64,000 bases of DNA from Mermis nigrescens. Its lineage: Eukaryota > Nematoda > Enoplea > Mermithida > Mermithidae. How positions within the stretch are numbered: the stretch's first letter is position 1; the number at the start of each line of letters is the position of its first letter. The notes under the pieces are model-generated. The model was not told where the DNA came from and made no database searches. It saw nothing but the letters and a program-made list of their open reading frames with translations. The DNA is taken from positions 634,411-698,410 of the forward strand of contig JAVLUZ010000511.1 of NCBI GenBank assembly GCA_036768485.1, read 5' to 3'. A program made the translations under genes and the position numbers. Below are positions 44,842 to 56,700 of this stretch, one piece after another.

Positions 44842-45271
44842 TGTCACGTAGAAAGACTATGCGCTACTACAGTAACCTATTGACACCTGATGCGCATGTT
44901 TAGAACAACAGGAATTCAACGCATATATTGGAGGGACATAACATCTGAGGGAACCGGTCCGAGCTCAGCACATTAAAACTGCTAAGTGAGGAGTCAGCGC
45001 TGCTGATAAAGGCTAATTGGGTTCGCCCAATAGCACAGGTTTTATATGCGTGTATGCGCGTTAATATATTCGCTGCAAGGCTCGCATAAGACAGCTCAGT
45101 CCGAGCTGGTGACTATACAACGGACAAAGGTCAGCCCGGGTTAAGTATATATTGATTGAGAAATTATATTACTTCGAATAGGGGGCTCGACAGACGTACA
45201 AACGCGGAGTGACCCATGTTATAATGAATATGTTACTGTGAATAATATATTACTTACTACCGGGCGTGACA
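44842..45271 (+). repeat. 3' LTR of the TRIM-like element
   Basis: A direct repeat of 44326-44751 with a few substitutions and a short insertion (GCTGCTGATAAA against GCTGATAAA). Confidence 0.9.
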
Positions 45272-45527
45272 ATAGTGATCGATGAGAAACTTTGAAAAAT
45301 GGTGTTTTTTCGCCATATCAGCGTTTTCAAGGCCATTCTTTTACCTTTGAAATATCTTGCAGCCCTTCAGAATTTGGGTGCTGCCCACGTATGGTGCCGA
45401 GTACCAATTTTGGCTTTTGAAACAAACGAATTGAATAATTTTGATCAACAATCACCTTTAATTTTTGATCATGCAGTGAATAGCATTTTGTCACGATCGA
45501 AACCTGGCGCCTTAGTTGGTTTACAAC

Positions 45528-45794
45528 CATAGGTGGGCAGCACCGAAATTCTGGGGGAGGGGTAAAACAATTTGCAAAGGTCAAAAGATGGTCCTAAAAG
45601 GTGGTATGGCGAAAAATAAACACCATTTTCGACGTTTCTCATCGAGCACTATCCAATGGCATGAAAAAATCGCTAAACAAGCAAACAAAATTTTCAAAAA
45701 TTGAATTCTGGTGGGTTGTATTTTGATTTCTGGAGGGGGGCGGTATTCCAACTTCTGATGGGTGCGTCCCCCCAAACCCCCACGCCCATGTGTA
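45528..45794 (+). mobile_element. Family A hAT-like MITE
   Basis: It starts CATAGGTGGGCAGCACC and ends CCCACGCCCATGTGTA. The flanks TTTACAAC and CTTACAAG share six of eight bases. It interrupts a decayed reading frame whose phase resumes on the right. Confidence 0.85.
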
Positions 45795-45950
45795 CTTACA
45801 AGTGTTGCATTCGAATTTGGACAAACCTATTTCATCAAATTTTAGAAATCATGGAAGCGTTACGGGACAAATAATTTTGAATCAAATTGAACGCGCTTTT
45901 TTTGGATATTTTTATTTCATTTTTTCTTTTTTTTGACCGATATAATTGAA

Positions 45951-46504
45951 GGTCATTTACACCCCCTGAAAATGGCCGATTTCCTGTTCCCCTCCTACAA
46001 TTTTCAGCTGTTGGTTTTTTTATCTCCCTTGTTGTAAATCCGTATGTAGGTCTCATAGCATCATGTTTATCATGCAAAGCACCACAAAATTTTTGGGACT
46101 TGATAAGTGCTTGGCCCGACGCTAGTCTCTGGAAATTTTGGACATTGAAACTGGCTTGAGGTTTTTTTATTTGTCAGTTTAATTAAATTAAATTTAATTT
46201 GATTCAATTTAGCTTATTTTTTTATATTTCATTCACATTTGGGCAGCGTCTAAATTGAGAAATCCAACAACTTTCAAAGGTCAAAAAGCGCCGAACAATT
46301 TACGGTAGAAGGAGTAAAAATCACCGTCACCAACGGGTCGTGGTGAAGAAAAATTTAGAATTAAATTTTGGAGTCTTTGGAAATATAAGAGATTTTTCAG
46401 ATGCTGGGGGTTCGAACTCCGAGACCCCTCGCGTCATACATGTGACCCGAGGGAATGGGGATTGTCCTCTCCCAAGTCGGTCGCCCCCTTTCGCACAGCA
46501 TGGG
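45951..46504. other. Intergenic DNA
   Basis: No gene was recognised. Short open frames here lack codon-like composition. Confidence 0.4.
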
Positions 46505-46720
46505 AATTCAGGGGGAGTGAAATTTTAAAGCGTCTTTTTGGGCCCAGAATGGTAGGTACGCGTCAAAAGTATTGTTTTTCGGCGTTTCTGATGATGCTTT
46601 ATTTTTCTAGAGCGTCAAAACATAAAAAATTCAATAATGAAGACAATCAAAGAAAAAATTGAACAAAATATAGTCAAAACATGAATATAGGGCGCGAAGC
46701 GCCGATAATTTGACCCTTTT
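46505..46720 (-). repeat. Dispersed repeat family D
   Basis: An inverted relative of 57090-57335 with 'taggtacgcgtcaaaa', 'tctagagcgtcaaaac', 'aacaaaatatagtcaaaac' and the hairpin GGCGCGAAGCGCC (46691). Confidence 0.65.
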
Positions 46721-48239
46721 GAGCAATTAGATAGCCAAAAGCGCTAAGGAAGCACCATTTTTCACGAATTTTTAGAAAATTCCTGGGGACTTTCGAAAAA
46801 TAACTAATTTTGGGGAGGGGAATGAAAACATTTCCGCAAGGGGTGAAACCCCAATCTTCCCTCCCTACCAAGATCACGTATCTTCCCCCATCCTCCAAAA
46901 ATCAGAAATTTTAAAACTCATAGACCATGTATGTTGTAAAGTGCAACAACTTTTAAACCGATGTGTTAAGTAATCCATGCACGAATGTTAAAGGAAGGTG
47001 TAAAGTAGTGCAAATTAATTACCAATTTATTTTTTACTTTCTATTCAAATTTATTTTCGTTTTTTGTTTAAGCTTTTATTTCAGACTTTCGAACTCGGAG
47101 CTTCAGGAGGTGATTCTCTCTCCTATGGCGATTACAGTATACCATTAGATTTCATTTCGACAGCGCTTGTTTTCAATTCAAAAACTTACGCAAATTACAA
47201 TTAACGAATTCTAAATCGACCGCCTCTCTTATATAATCCTCAAACTGCCATGTTGTGCGGCTCGGAATTGAAAATTTGAATCAGAAGCTGGCCAATGATA
47301 ATCCCGTCACTTTTTCAGGTACAAAACTAGAGCATCTGGATTTGCGAAACATTTCGTAACTTTATGCGATAGACTCAATTCAGAGAGTTTTTATTTCTCA
47401 ATTTTGCATTAATACCATATCTTGTGCTTGGTAGGAATAAATTCTTCCCAGAAAGGTTTCCATCCCCTAGAATTTGCGATTTTTAAAAAAATCGTAGAAA
47501 ATGTGCTCTTATAAGCTGTTTTATATATTTGTTTGCTAAAAAAGTTCGATTTTCACGAATTTTCTGACTATATTTTAATCCGTTTATTCGGATTTTATGA
47601 GCTAAAAGGATAGACATCGTCAGAAACATCACTCAAAACTATAGATGCACAGCTTGGCTGACATGGAGCGGGGAGTCAAAAATATGGAAGAAAAACTGAA
47701 AAGGTTCCTAAAAATGCTTAAAATTGACCAAAAACTGTGTAATAACGTAATTTTAACGCTATTTTAGCGCTCACAACAGTCTTTCAAGTCATTTTGGCCC
47801 AAATGACTTCAATTTTTAACCTATCTCCAGACCGGCTGACCCCCTTCCTCCCAAATCGGTCATCATGCTGTGTATATAAGGTCGCACGCGATCAGATTAA
47901 AAAAATTAGTAATTTTTGGGGAAAATAAGGCAAAATGAAGGCCAAACTTGGATGAAGATTAAAAATTTTTTCAAAAATGGTTGAATTTGACCAAAAACTG
48001 TAAAATAATGTATTTTAAATGCTATTCTTTTTCTCATAAAACTTACTGATAGTCTCAGCTACATCGTTTGCAGCTATTTTTTAGAATTTTTATTTTTTAT
48101 TTTATCATACCTCTTGAAATTAATTATGATATCACTTTCGGCCTGAAACAGCTTGATTGTTGGCCCGCCCCCATGATCAGCCATGCTGCGAATCTATGTA
48201 TAGTCATAATGGCATTTCATATTCTTTTCACTTTTTCTA
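46721..48239. other. Intergenic DNA with diverged repeat fragments
   Basis: 47470-47660 resembles a strongly diverged family D copy. No gene was recognised. Confidence 0.4.
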
Positions 48240-48335
48240 TTTTATTAGGCGGAATGGTCAAAAAATAATCTTAAAAATCGCGGTATGGCGAAAAAACGCC
48301 TTTTTAACATTTCTCGTCGATCACTATTTATTTAC
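48240..48335 (+). mobile_element. Family A MITE fragment
   Basis: 'ggcggaatggtcaaaaaataatc', 'gcggtatggcgaaaaaacg' and 'tctcgtcgatcactat' match the centre of family A. Confidence 0.6.
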
Positions 48336-48341
48336 GTTTTG

Positions 48342-48390
48342 AACAACAACAACAACAACACATTGATGTCGTAAATACGTTTTTCAAAAA
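48342..48390 (+). repeat. (AAC)n plus conserved 3' block
   Basis: An AAC run is followed by 'gatgtcgtaaatacgtttttca'. The same combination occurs at 55278-55330, so it is the end of a dispersed repeat, not a plain microsatellite. Confidence 0.6.
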
Positions 48391-48407
48391 TCACAAAAAT
48401 CGGGAAA

Positions 48408-48425
48408 GTCGGCGATATCGCCGAC
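48408..48425. repeat. 18-bp perfect palindrome
   Basis: GTCGGCGATATCGCCGAC, repeated at 49415-49432 (one mismatch) and 49446-49463 (one mismatch). Confidence 0.9.
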
Positions 48426-48659
48426 TAAAATCGATAAAGTCGGCAATAGGTACATACATAATGACCAGCGCAACAGAACATATACAAATTCCAGTCAGAT
48501 CGATTATCAGGATGGTTTTCATCCACCCCCTGCAAAAACATTTTCACTCCCCTCGAAAAATTTTTCACCCTCCCAGAATCGGCACTTTTTCGCAAAAACC
48601 TTTGAAAGTGTCTCCTTTTGAGCATTTTTAGCAGTCTTTAGCATCAAAATCGCCAATTT

Positions 48660-48840
48660 TTTCGGGGCTTCGCGACCGATTGGCCTTTTTTGACTATATT
48701 TTCTTCATTTTTGTCCAATTTTTGAATTTTTTCAATTTTTATCGTCTAGAAAGAAAGAGCATCGTGAGAAACATCGAAAAACAGCTGTTTTAACGCGTAC
48801 CCTTTGTTTGTAAGCCCAAAAAGGGACTTTAGAAAAAATG
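48660..48840 (+). repeat. Dispersed repeat family D
   Basis: It begins at a GGGGCTTCGCGACC hairpin variant, followed by 'gactatattttcttcat', 'tctagaaagaaagagcatcg' and 'acgcgtacccttt'. Confidence 0.65.
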
Positions 48841-48987
48841 TTTGCTTATATATGCAGAAAAAGTCAGTTGAGTATCAGCTAATTAAAATTCATGACGTAA
48901 GATAGTAAGCAGTATAGTTTTTCCGTACTCGCAGCTAAATATACGTAATATGTGTTAAACAATAGGATTTGCCATGTATTCAGGCAC

Positions 48988-49252
48988 ACACCTGGGCGTG
49001 GAGGGGGTTTGGAGGGTTATGCACCCCCTTGAGAAACCAAAATAACCCCCCAGAAATCAAAATATCCCCCAGAATTCAATTTTGAAAATTTTTTTTCGTT
49101 TTTTTCGTAATTTTTTGATGCCAATAGATAGTGCTCAGTGAGAAACGTCGAAATATGGTGTTTTTTTCCGCCATACCACCACTTTTAAGGCCATTTTTTG
49201 ACCTTTGAAAAATCTTACACCCTCCCAGAATTTTCTTGCTGCCCACGTATGG
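48988..49252 (-). mobile_element. Family A hAT-like MITE
   Basis: It starts ACACCTGGGCGTGG and ends GCTGCCCACGTATGG. The perfect 8-bp flanks TCAGGCAC lie at 48980-48987 and 49253-49260. Confidence 0.92.
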
Positions 49253-49659
49253 TCAGGCACCTAGATTAGTGGTACCTCTATATACTTTATGATGATCTTC
49301 ATGAACAGCTACGTGCTTAAGTAGGTAACACTGCATACCTAGCGCATACTTCAATGCACCAAAAATCGGTGATATCGTAGAATAATAGTATGGGTTCCTA
49401 TTCTTTCGATTTAAGTCGGCGACATCGCCGACAAAAATCGGGAAAGTCGGCGATATCGCCGATGTTTTCTTCTGAACCGGGCTTCAGAAATCAATTCGAA
49501 TAAAAGTAGACGACGTGAAGCGTCAAAAACGCTATTTTTCACGGGCACAGCGGATTTTCGGACCTATTTTTTCGACTGTTTGATGGGGGAAGTTGGGGTT
49601 CTTGCTCTTCTTTATAAAACAATGCTCTTCTTTATAGAACATAAAAAACTATAATAAAC

Positions 49660-49900
49660 TTCGGAGAAAATGTAAGAAAAATCTAGCAAATTGAACAAAA
49701 TACAGTCAAAAAATGTGAATTTGAGACTTTTAAGCCAACATCCGGAGAAAATGTAAGAAAAATCTAGCAAATTGAACAAAATACAGTCAAAAAATGTGAA
49801 TTTGAGTTTTAAGCCAACATCCGGAGAAAATGTAAGAAAAATCTAGCAAATTGAACAAAATACAGTCAAAAAATGTGAATTTGAGACTTTTAAGCCAACA
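49660..49900. repeat. ~80-bp tandem triplication
   Basis: Three units begin at 49662, 49743 and 49822 (81 and 79 bp apart), each starting CGGAGAAAATGTAAG. The unit is part of an inverted family D copy. Confidence 0.9.
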
Positions 49901-49967
49901 ATGAGCTACAAACGCTTTAAAAGGCACAATTTTTACAATTATAATGAAAATCGTCAATTCTTGGGGG

Positions 49968-50128
49968 TCGCAGCCGGACATTGGCAGCTGCCGAATTCTG
50001 GATGGGAGTCCGATGGGGCTAAATTGCAAAAAAAGCATAAAAAATTAAATTCTAGGGTATATCGATTGTGGGAGATACGCCAGATTCTGGGAGTCTAGAC
50101 CCCTAAGACCTGCTCCCTCGCCCATGTG
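49968..50128 (+). mobile_element. Family B hAT-like MITE
   Basis: It contains ACATTGGCAGCTGCC, 'ctggatgggagtccgatgg' and ends CGCCCATGTGTG. The flanks GGTCGCAG and GGTCGTAG match at seven of eight bases. Confidence 0.7.
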
Positions 50129-50238
50129 TGGTCGTAGCAATTTTGCGGGGTCAATAGCCATCAAAAACTCACATCCCCAGGATCGAATGGTACCGCCCAC
50201 CCCTCCATTAGAAATTTCAGGATCCGCCAACGAATCGA

Positions 50239-50790
50239 TCAAAACGTAGTGGACGAGCTCAAACGACGAGTGTCATCGAAATTATTGATTGGCGTCGCCG
50301 ACAACAAGTCCATGGTCGTCTCTTGCGTCGGACGCCGTCGCGTCTCCCTTCCGACGACGCTCAACATCAACGGAGACGATTCGACGCCCGTCGTCGCCGT
50401 CATAGAAAAACGCTGGCGCTGTCGTCGCAGTGACGGCGGCGCCGCCGCCGCCGTCGACGAATGCGGCCCATTGCCATCGAGTCCCGAATTGGCGCCGGCG
50501 GCGCGTGATCGTGACGTCGCCCAAGACGCCGGACGCCGCGACAACGTCCTCGCGACGCCGAGTCGAAAATTGCGATTCAACGCCACGTAAAGATAAAAGA
50601 GAAGGCTGCGTTCCAACGCCGTCAACGTATTGACCACCAATCGCGACAAATTGTGGCCGTAGACGAAAAAACGGAAGCATCGCAGCCGCTGTTCGAACGA
50701 ATGGGTGCCGTTGACGTCCATCATGCAATTCAAAGTGTAAGTTTCCGGGTAGATCAGTTCGAAAAGGCGGCGCGTCTCTCGAGGTAGTAC
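50239..50790 (-). other. GPCR exon 4 (TM7 and cytoplasmic tail)
   Basis: The acceptor is ACATTCAG|GTACTA. It encodes VLPRETRRLFELI, an extracellular loop with NGT, TM7 and a tail of about 90 residues rich in Arg, Ala, Ser and Thr. The stop is TGA at 50239-50241. Confidence 0.87.
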
Positions 50791-53700
50791 CTGAATGTGA
50801 CGAAATGAGAAGCTAGATTTGGGCCATATATAAAACAGGCGGGATACGAAAAGATCCCCTACTGAAGGTCGGTCATCCCCAAAGTCAGAAATTTTTGACC
50901 TCTCTCCTCGAGTTTTGACGAATACTACCTTTTTGACCAATTTTGGGTGTTTTTTAATTACTACATCGATAAAACTACGTGTCCCCCAATCTTTAATCCA
51001 TTTTAAGCACTTCTAGAGAAAATTTTCATTTTCATCTATTTTTACCCATCATTTTGCCTCGTTTTCCATGGAAAATTTTTCATTTATTAATTCGGAGGGT
51101 CTAGAACCCGTCTAATACCCTACCTTGAGTTATTATCATCTAATAGCCTCCCCCTATGCTATGAACGCTGTAAATAAAATCCAGAGGGAAAAATCAAGAT
51201 TACGAAGAATAAGTCATACATGATCATTTTTATTGCAAACAATGCTTGAAATTCTCTAGAAATAATGAGTGGAATACTTTTTACACTATTTCAGCCGTAT
51301 GCAAATAATCGAAAAATTTATTTATAACTTCCGGGGAGGCCAAATTGGGCAGGGGGCGTCCCCCTGTTATTTGTACGGATATGGGGAATACATTTGAGAT
51401 CAGATGGACGGGCCCTCATACTTTCCGTCGCATCTTATATTTTCTATGATATTAACGATTCGATTTCATTTTACCGTTCTAACCTGTAAATAAACTAATA
51501 TAAGGACAGCGATCATCAAATAATAAAGAGCCGTATCGCGTCGATTATACGCCGACGCCAGCCGCTTAGGAGTCGCCGCCGCCGACGTCGTCATCGTCGC
51601 CGGCAATAGCAACGTCTTGGACATTCGTCTGCCGCCGCCATTCAAACCGTTGACGACGATCGTCGTCGCGTATGGCGATGTCGTCGCCGGCGACAGCGGC
51701 GTTTTGTTCGCGCTAGTGTTCAAAGACGCCGTCGACGTCGGCGCAAATTCGGTGATGTTGAGCGGCGGCGGCGGCGGCGGTGCCGCCAAAAGTTTTTGAA
51801 TCCGACGCCGACGACGTTTCATCGTTACAAATCCGGCGATGACGGAAGCCGTCAACGCCGTTAGCAAGATCGGATAGCAGATGCGCAATGTTAGATTGTA
51901 CAAATCCTTGACGCGCAGCAGAACGTCGAGCGTCGGCGATTTTTCCAACGGCTTGCTAGCGTACGTCGATTCGGTTGAGGCGAACACTGGCCGGTTAACA
52001 TCTGATTATTGGAAAATTAATCGCTTAAGCGAGACACGTTGGTTTGAGTGGCGGTTGTGAGATTTAGACCCAACTTAGGAATCCAATAGATCTTCGAGAT
52101 AGATAGACCCCCAAAATAGAGTTTTTAGCATGTTTTTAGGATTTGTGCCGGTTTTGCACTGCACAGACCATCATGATTTGGCCGCTAGTAATAATACCTA
52201 AGCGTGGGGGTATACATCCCCAGAAACCAAAATGCACCCCAATCCCTCAGAATTCAATTTTCAAAAATTTTCCGCAATTTTTTGATGCCAATGGATAGTG
52301 ATCGATGAGATACGTTGAAAATGGTGTTTTTTCGCCATACCACTATTTTTAAGGTCATTTTTTGACCCTTCGAAAAATCTTGCACCCCCTCCCTCCTCCT
52401 AGAACTTTAGTGCCGCCCACCTAAGCTGGTAATGTATGATAAGCGATAATTATTTTCAATTGCCTATCGATTGTCGGTTAGACAACCAGACAGGCAAGCG
52501 AAGACTTTGAGGGTTAAGACGACCATAAATGTACTGCTTGCCCGATCGGGAGGGTAGAACCTCAGGCCTCAGAATTGGTATAAATGCTAAGATAGCGTAA
52601 AAATGGTTACATCGTTTGGTCACCTTCAAGCACTTTTGCAAAACATTCCTGATTTTCATGCATTTTTAGCTTTAAGCTTACTTTTGTCCAAAAAAATTCC
52701 CCATTATTGCATATTTCAGCTTTAAATCTACGTGCCATTCAACCTTACTGCGTCCGTGTCTTATTTTGGCTGCAGAAGGAAAAAGAGAAAAGTTAGTAGA
52801 GAAAAATAAGCAAAAATAAGTGGAAGGTAATCAAATTTTTCCGCAAAACGGCTTGAAATTGACGACAACCTATGAATAACTTAAGCTATTTTAGTATTTA
52901 TACCAGTTTTTGAAGTCAATTGAACGCAAGAAAGTTTTTGGATGACCCCAAACGGTCGACTCCCGATTGTCAAACGAGAGAAGAGCGAAAACTTTCTGTA
53001 AATAATTAGCGAGACAGCCTACCCTCGTATGATTTAGTTTTGGTTTAGTAGTGTTGGATTTTGTGCTAGGCATAAATGCATATATATCCTTCAATGCATC
53101 GTCTAAGCACGAACAGACTGAGGTCGGTTTACACCAGATCTAAAAATGATCAAAAACTCAATTTAAAATTCCGAATCAGGCTTTGAATCAGGTTTAATCC
53201 TGGCTTAAACAAAGCTCAAAACTAGCCTGAGTGAGCGAGAATTCGATAAAATAAATATAGCATAATTGAGGGGACTACTCTTATTATAGAGTGAAGCGGT
53301 ACACGACTATCAATAAGTGAAATTGTGTGATTGCATAATACGAATTGCATAATTTCGACAAAAGCCGCAATGCCGATTGCGTTACAACTTACAAGCTGGG
53401 CTCGATTTCAAAATTATCTGTTTCAAATCCAGATCTCAAACCCGCACGTCATAAATCAGGGCAGTTCTCGTATTAAAAAACTAAATTGACAAAGAATAAA
53501 AAAAAACAGAAAAGTAAAGTAAGTAAGTAAGTAAAATAAAGCGAAGTAAAAGTAAAATAATGTTAAGTAAAGTGAAGAAAAGTAAAGTAAAGCAAACCTA
53601 AACGATCGGCTTAAGTAAGGCTTTAACGCTGGCGTCATGTGGTTGAAACGAAAAAATCGGGATAAAGGGTGGTTCGTGCGTAAAGATATATTGAAACCTG

Positions 53701-56700
53701 GGCCAGGTCTCACTATACCTATTTGTTTTATTTCTTTTTATTTTTGTTTGTAGTTTTTGTTTCTTTCTATTACCATAAAATAGGGACTCGTCGTGGCCGC
53801 CGAATCGGATCGCCTCGTTGTCGGCGGCGTCGTCGAAGTCGTCGTAGTCGTCGAGCAACGGGCTGAATCCCAATTTCAAGGACCCAATGGGTTGAGACGT
53901 TATCGGCTCTTGATTGGACGATTCGTAAACCCGCCTGTCGAACCAAGGCGCCCACGAGTTGACCAACGCCGCTAAAATTAGGGACGCTATCAGCAACCAT
54001 CGGGCGATTACAGGCCGATTAAATCGATCGTAATAGTTCAGCATCCAAAAGGCCAAAAATCGATCGAAGCTGATCGCCAGTGACATGTAGAGCACCATGT
54101 AGCCGCAAGTGCTGGCGACGACTCGGTTGAAAACGACGTAATAGAACGTAAGTATGTAGCTCGTACGGTATTCCGGCTTTAAAAAACAAAAAAATTTTGC
54201 ATTGCTCTAAAAATTAGAAAAAATATTAAAAAGAAATGAAAATTTTTGAAGTGGTGCGTTTGAATACTTTGAAATATATGGATTGGAAAATTTGTAGGTT
54301 ACACCGACAGATGCCCACCTCGTAGATCGGCTTAGGGGGTCATTCTGATCTGACGAAGGTTAGCTTGAGTTTTTTGAGCCTGAATGGCCTCAAGTATCGG
54401 TCAGTTTTAGAACCGCATTAGTTGACAGTCTCTAATTTCTGTCCTGATCAAAGGTACCATTGATGCGCAGCATAATCGGTCGGAAGGGGGAGGGTCAGCT
54501 AGAGGCCTTTTATGAGTCAAAATGGCCTAAAAAGTTCAAAAGAGTCCTAAGAACTTACAACTTAAAAGTTAAATTTAAAACGTAATTTATTTACTTTTGC
54601 AGAAAATTTTTAGTTTTCATCCATTTTTAATCTTCATTTGCTATAGTTATTATTCTAAAATTTTTTTTCTGGAGCGCGCGCGCCTGATAGACATCTAGGT
54701 GTTCACAGATGTGAAATCTTCGGCTAGTTATGACTAGAACTATGGAATCTATTCGCTAAAAGATTTTTTGGCAGGTGTTTAACAGTCTCAATTTTCCACG
54801 ACTCGAAATTTCTATTAAATCGATTCGTTGAAAGATTTTCAAAATGTACTAACTACAATTTTGATTTTCCATTTATCTCAGAATTCGGCTATTTTGATCA
54901 GAATTTGCAACGGTATTTGTTCGACCGCACACAAAATAGTTTAAAAAAGAGTTCGCGCCATCTTTATACCTTTTTTAGTTTTGATAATTCAATATGCCAG
55001 CTTTTCTTACTCTTTTCAAAACAATATATAGTGATAAAATGCTAGAAAGGATATGAATTTTTTGTCATGATTTCGGGAAAAAAATCTTATTGGATGAAGC
55101 ACTAATTCGGCTCCTGATTTAATGTCGTCTACGAAGATTTCGGGCGAAAAAAACGCCAAAACAGGGTGTAAATGAAGACCGAGTAATGTTGGTGCGATTG
55201 AAATTCGTTCATTCTTATTTTTTTTATCGATTTACCGATTCTCTCTTGAATCTCATTGCGGTTACTAATTTCCTACTCAGCTGACAACAACAACAACAAC
55301 AACACGTTAATGTCGTAAATACCTTTTTCAGTAATATTTCTAACATGATTAACCGTACATTTTCAAGGCGACTAATGAAGCAACTTACAAAAAATGCGAT
55401 ATAAATTATTACTCGTTATTAGTTAGTTTTTGTGCCGGATCAGATTTTTTCCGGAAAGCTCATCGCATTCCATTGAGATTTTAATCAACGAACCAATAAG
55501 GCCTATGATTTGTTCTATTTTTTCAAAGTTCAATCAACTAGGTTGGCTTCAAAATAGAATCATACGTTGAGAGTTCAAGGACGTTGAAACAAGAAATAAA
55601 TGACAGAGGTTGACCGCAGGTGCACAGCGTGGCCATAAATGGGCAGCACCAAATTTCTGGGTCAAAAAATTTCTGCACCAAACGTCAAAAAATAGTCTTA
55701 AAAATGGTATATGGCGAAAAAACATTTTTAAAACGTTTCTTATCGAACACTATCCATTTCCTTCAAAAAATTGCGACAAAAACCGAAGTAATTTTCCAAA
55801 ATTGAATTCTGGGGGTATTTTGGTTTTTTGGGGTATTCGGCCTTCTGGGGGTGCATACCTCCGAACCGCCCCCCATGCCCGCGTGTGAGAGTGGCTACTC
55901 TAGAGAGTCGCCGTACATGGGTAGCAACCAAATTCTGTAATCCGATGGGACTATGTCGTCGAAAATAGCACCAAAATTTAATTCTCGGAAGTGTACTGAT
56001 TCAGGTGGGGTATTTCAGATTGTCAGGGAATCCAGCCAGACCCCCTTCCCTACGCCCTTACGCAGATGCCCGGGAGTCACACTAGGGTCAAACACAGTTT
56101 TTTGACCTGCAATGGGCCTAAAAAGTTCTAAAAATCTTGACGTAGTGTGCTGCCTTGATAGACCACTTTTGTCAAGTTCATGCATTTTTGCGAAAAGGAA
56201 TTCAATTCTTCACGTTTTTGACTTTATTTTGCAAGTTGCCTATTTGAAAAGTAGAAAACAATGTTATTTCCGGTACAATCAAATTTTTAAGCCTCTTGAT
56301 TTTGATACATTTTTAACCGTAGAATTAAGGCGCCGCCTACGTGTGGCTGAGGTCCTGGTTGCGTTATTTAAAAGATTAATAACAACAAGAAGACTGATAG
56401 GTTTTACTGCAAAAAGTGAGCAAAATTTAGGCTTTAAATGATGTAAATCAAAATTATTTCAGAAATTTAGTCCAAATATTTTGAAGGTCAAGAGAGGTTG
56501 AATCTTGGTGGCAGGGTAGCGGATCAAAGTTTTTTGTCCAGCTACTCCAGTGGCATCGAAAAATATCGAAAAATTGAAAAAATCAAAAATATTTGAAAAC
56601 TAATTCTGGTGGTGTTTATAATTTTATGGGGTCCTTCGGATTTTGATATCCGGATCACACTCCGAATTAGGGCGCGGCCGATTTATGGTCCAGATCTAAA

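Larger units (their letters stand above)
44326..45271 (+). mobile_element. TRIM-like miniature LTR retroelement
   Basis: Two direct LTRs of 426 and 430 bp flank only 90 bp. The LTR ends TGTCAYG and CGTGACA are inverted repeats starting TG and ending CA. The internal part has a primer-binding site and a purine-rich tract but no coding capacity. The flanks ATTG (44322-44325) and ATAG (45272-45275) are a 4-bp target duplication with one mismatch. TRIMs are mobilised in trans by autonomous LTR elements. The LTRs here are longer than in typical TRIMs. Confidence 0.9.
44204..45393 (-). mobile_element. Family A MITE split by a TRIM-like element
   Basis: The two parts 44204-44325 and 45272-45393 together form a normal family A copy (start CAAACCTGGGCC, end GCTGCCCACGTATG). 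The flanks are perfect 8-bp duplications, GTGCCGAG (44196-44203 and 45394-45401). The miniature LTR element sits inside the 'ccaatggatagtg' motif. Confidence 0.9.
43875..45950 (+). pseudogene. Decayed reading frame of unknown family, interrupted by MITEs
   Basis: Protein-like pieces lie between insertions. 43875-44165 contains DGTIILEDLSDVDLITVGEW, a TAG stop, then an acidic segment (SDIEDDSGD, SDAEDDN). 45402-45527 contains VPILAFETNELNNFD and SRSKPGALVGL. From 45803 the same frame continues through the next MITE boundary (VLHSNLDKPISS, TGQIILNQIERAFF). The acidic start resembles the N-terminus of some transposases, but no catalytic motif is visible. Two MITEs (44204-45393 and 45528-45794) split it. 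I do not assign a function. Confidence 0.45.
52002..53773 (-). other. GPCR intron 2 (1.8 kb)
   Basis: It contains a family A MITE (52193-52425) and an AAGT-type simple repeat (53515-53600). Confidence 0.8.

Noticed and set aside
46400..46425. tRNA T-arm-like GGGGGTTCGAACTCC
   Set aside because: No acceptor, D or anticodon arms can be built around it.
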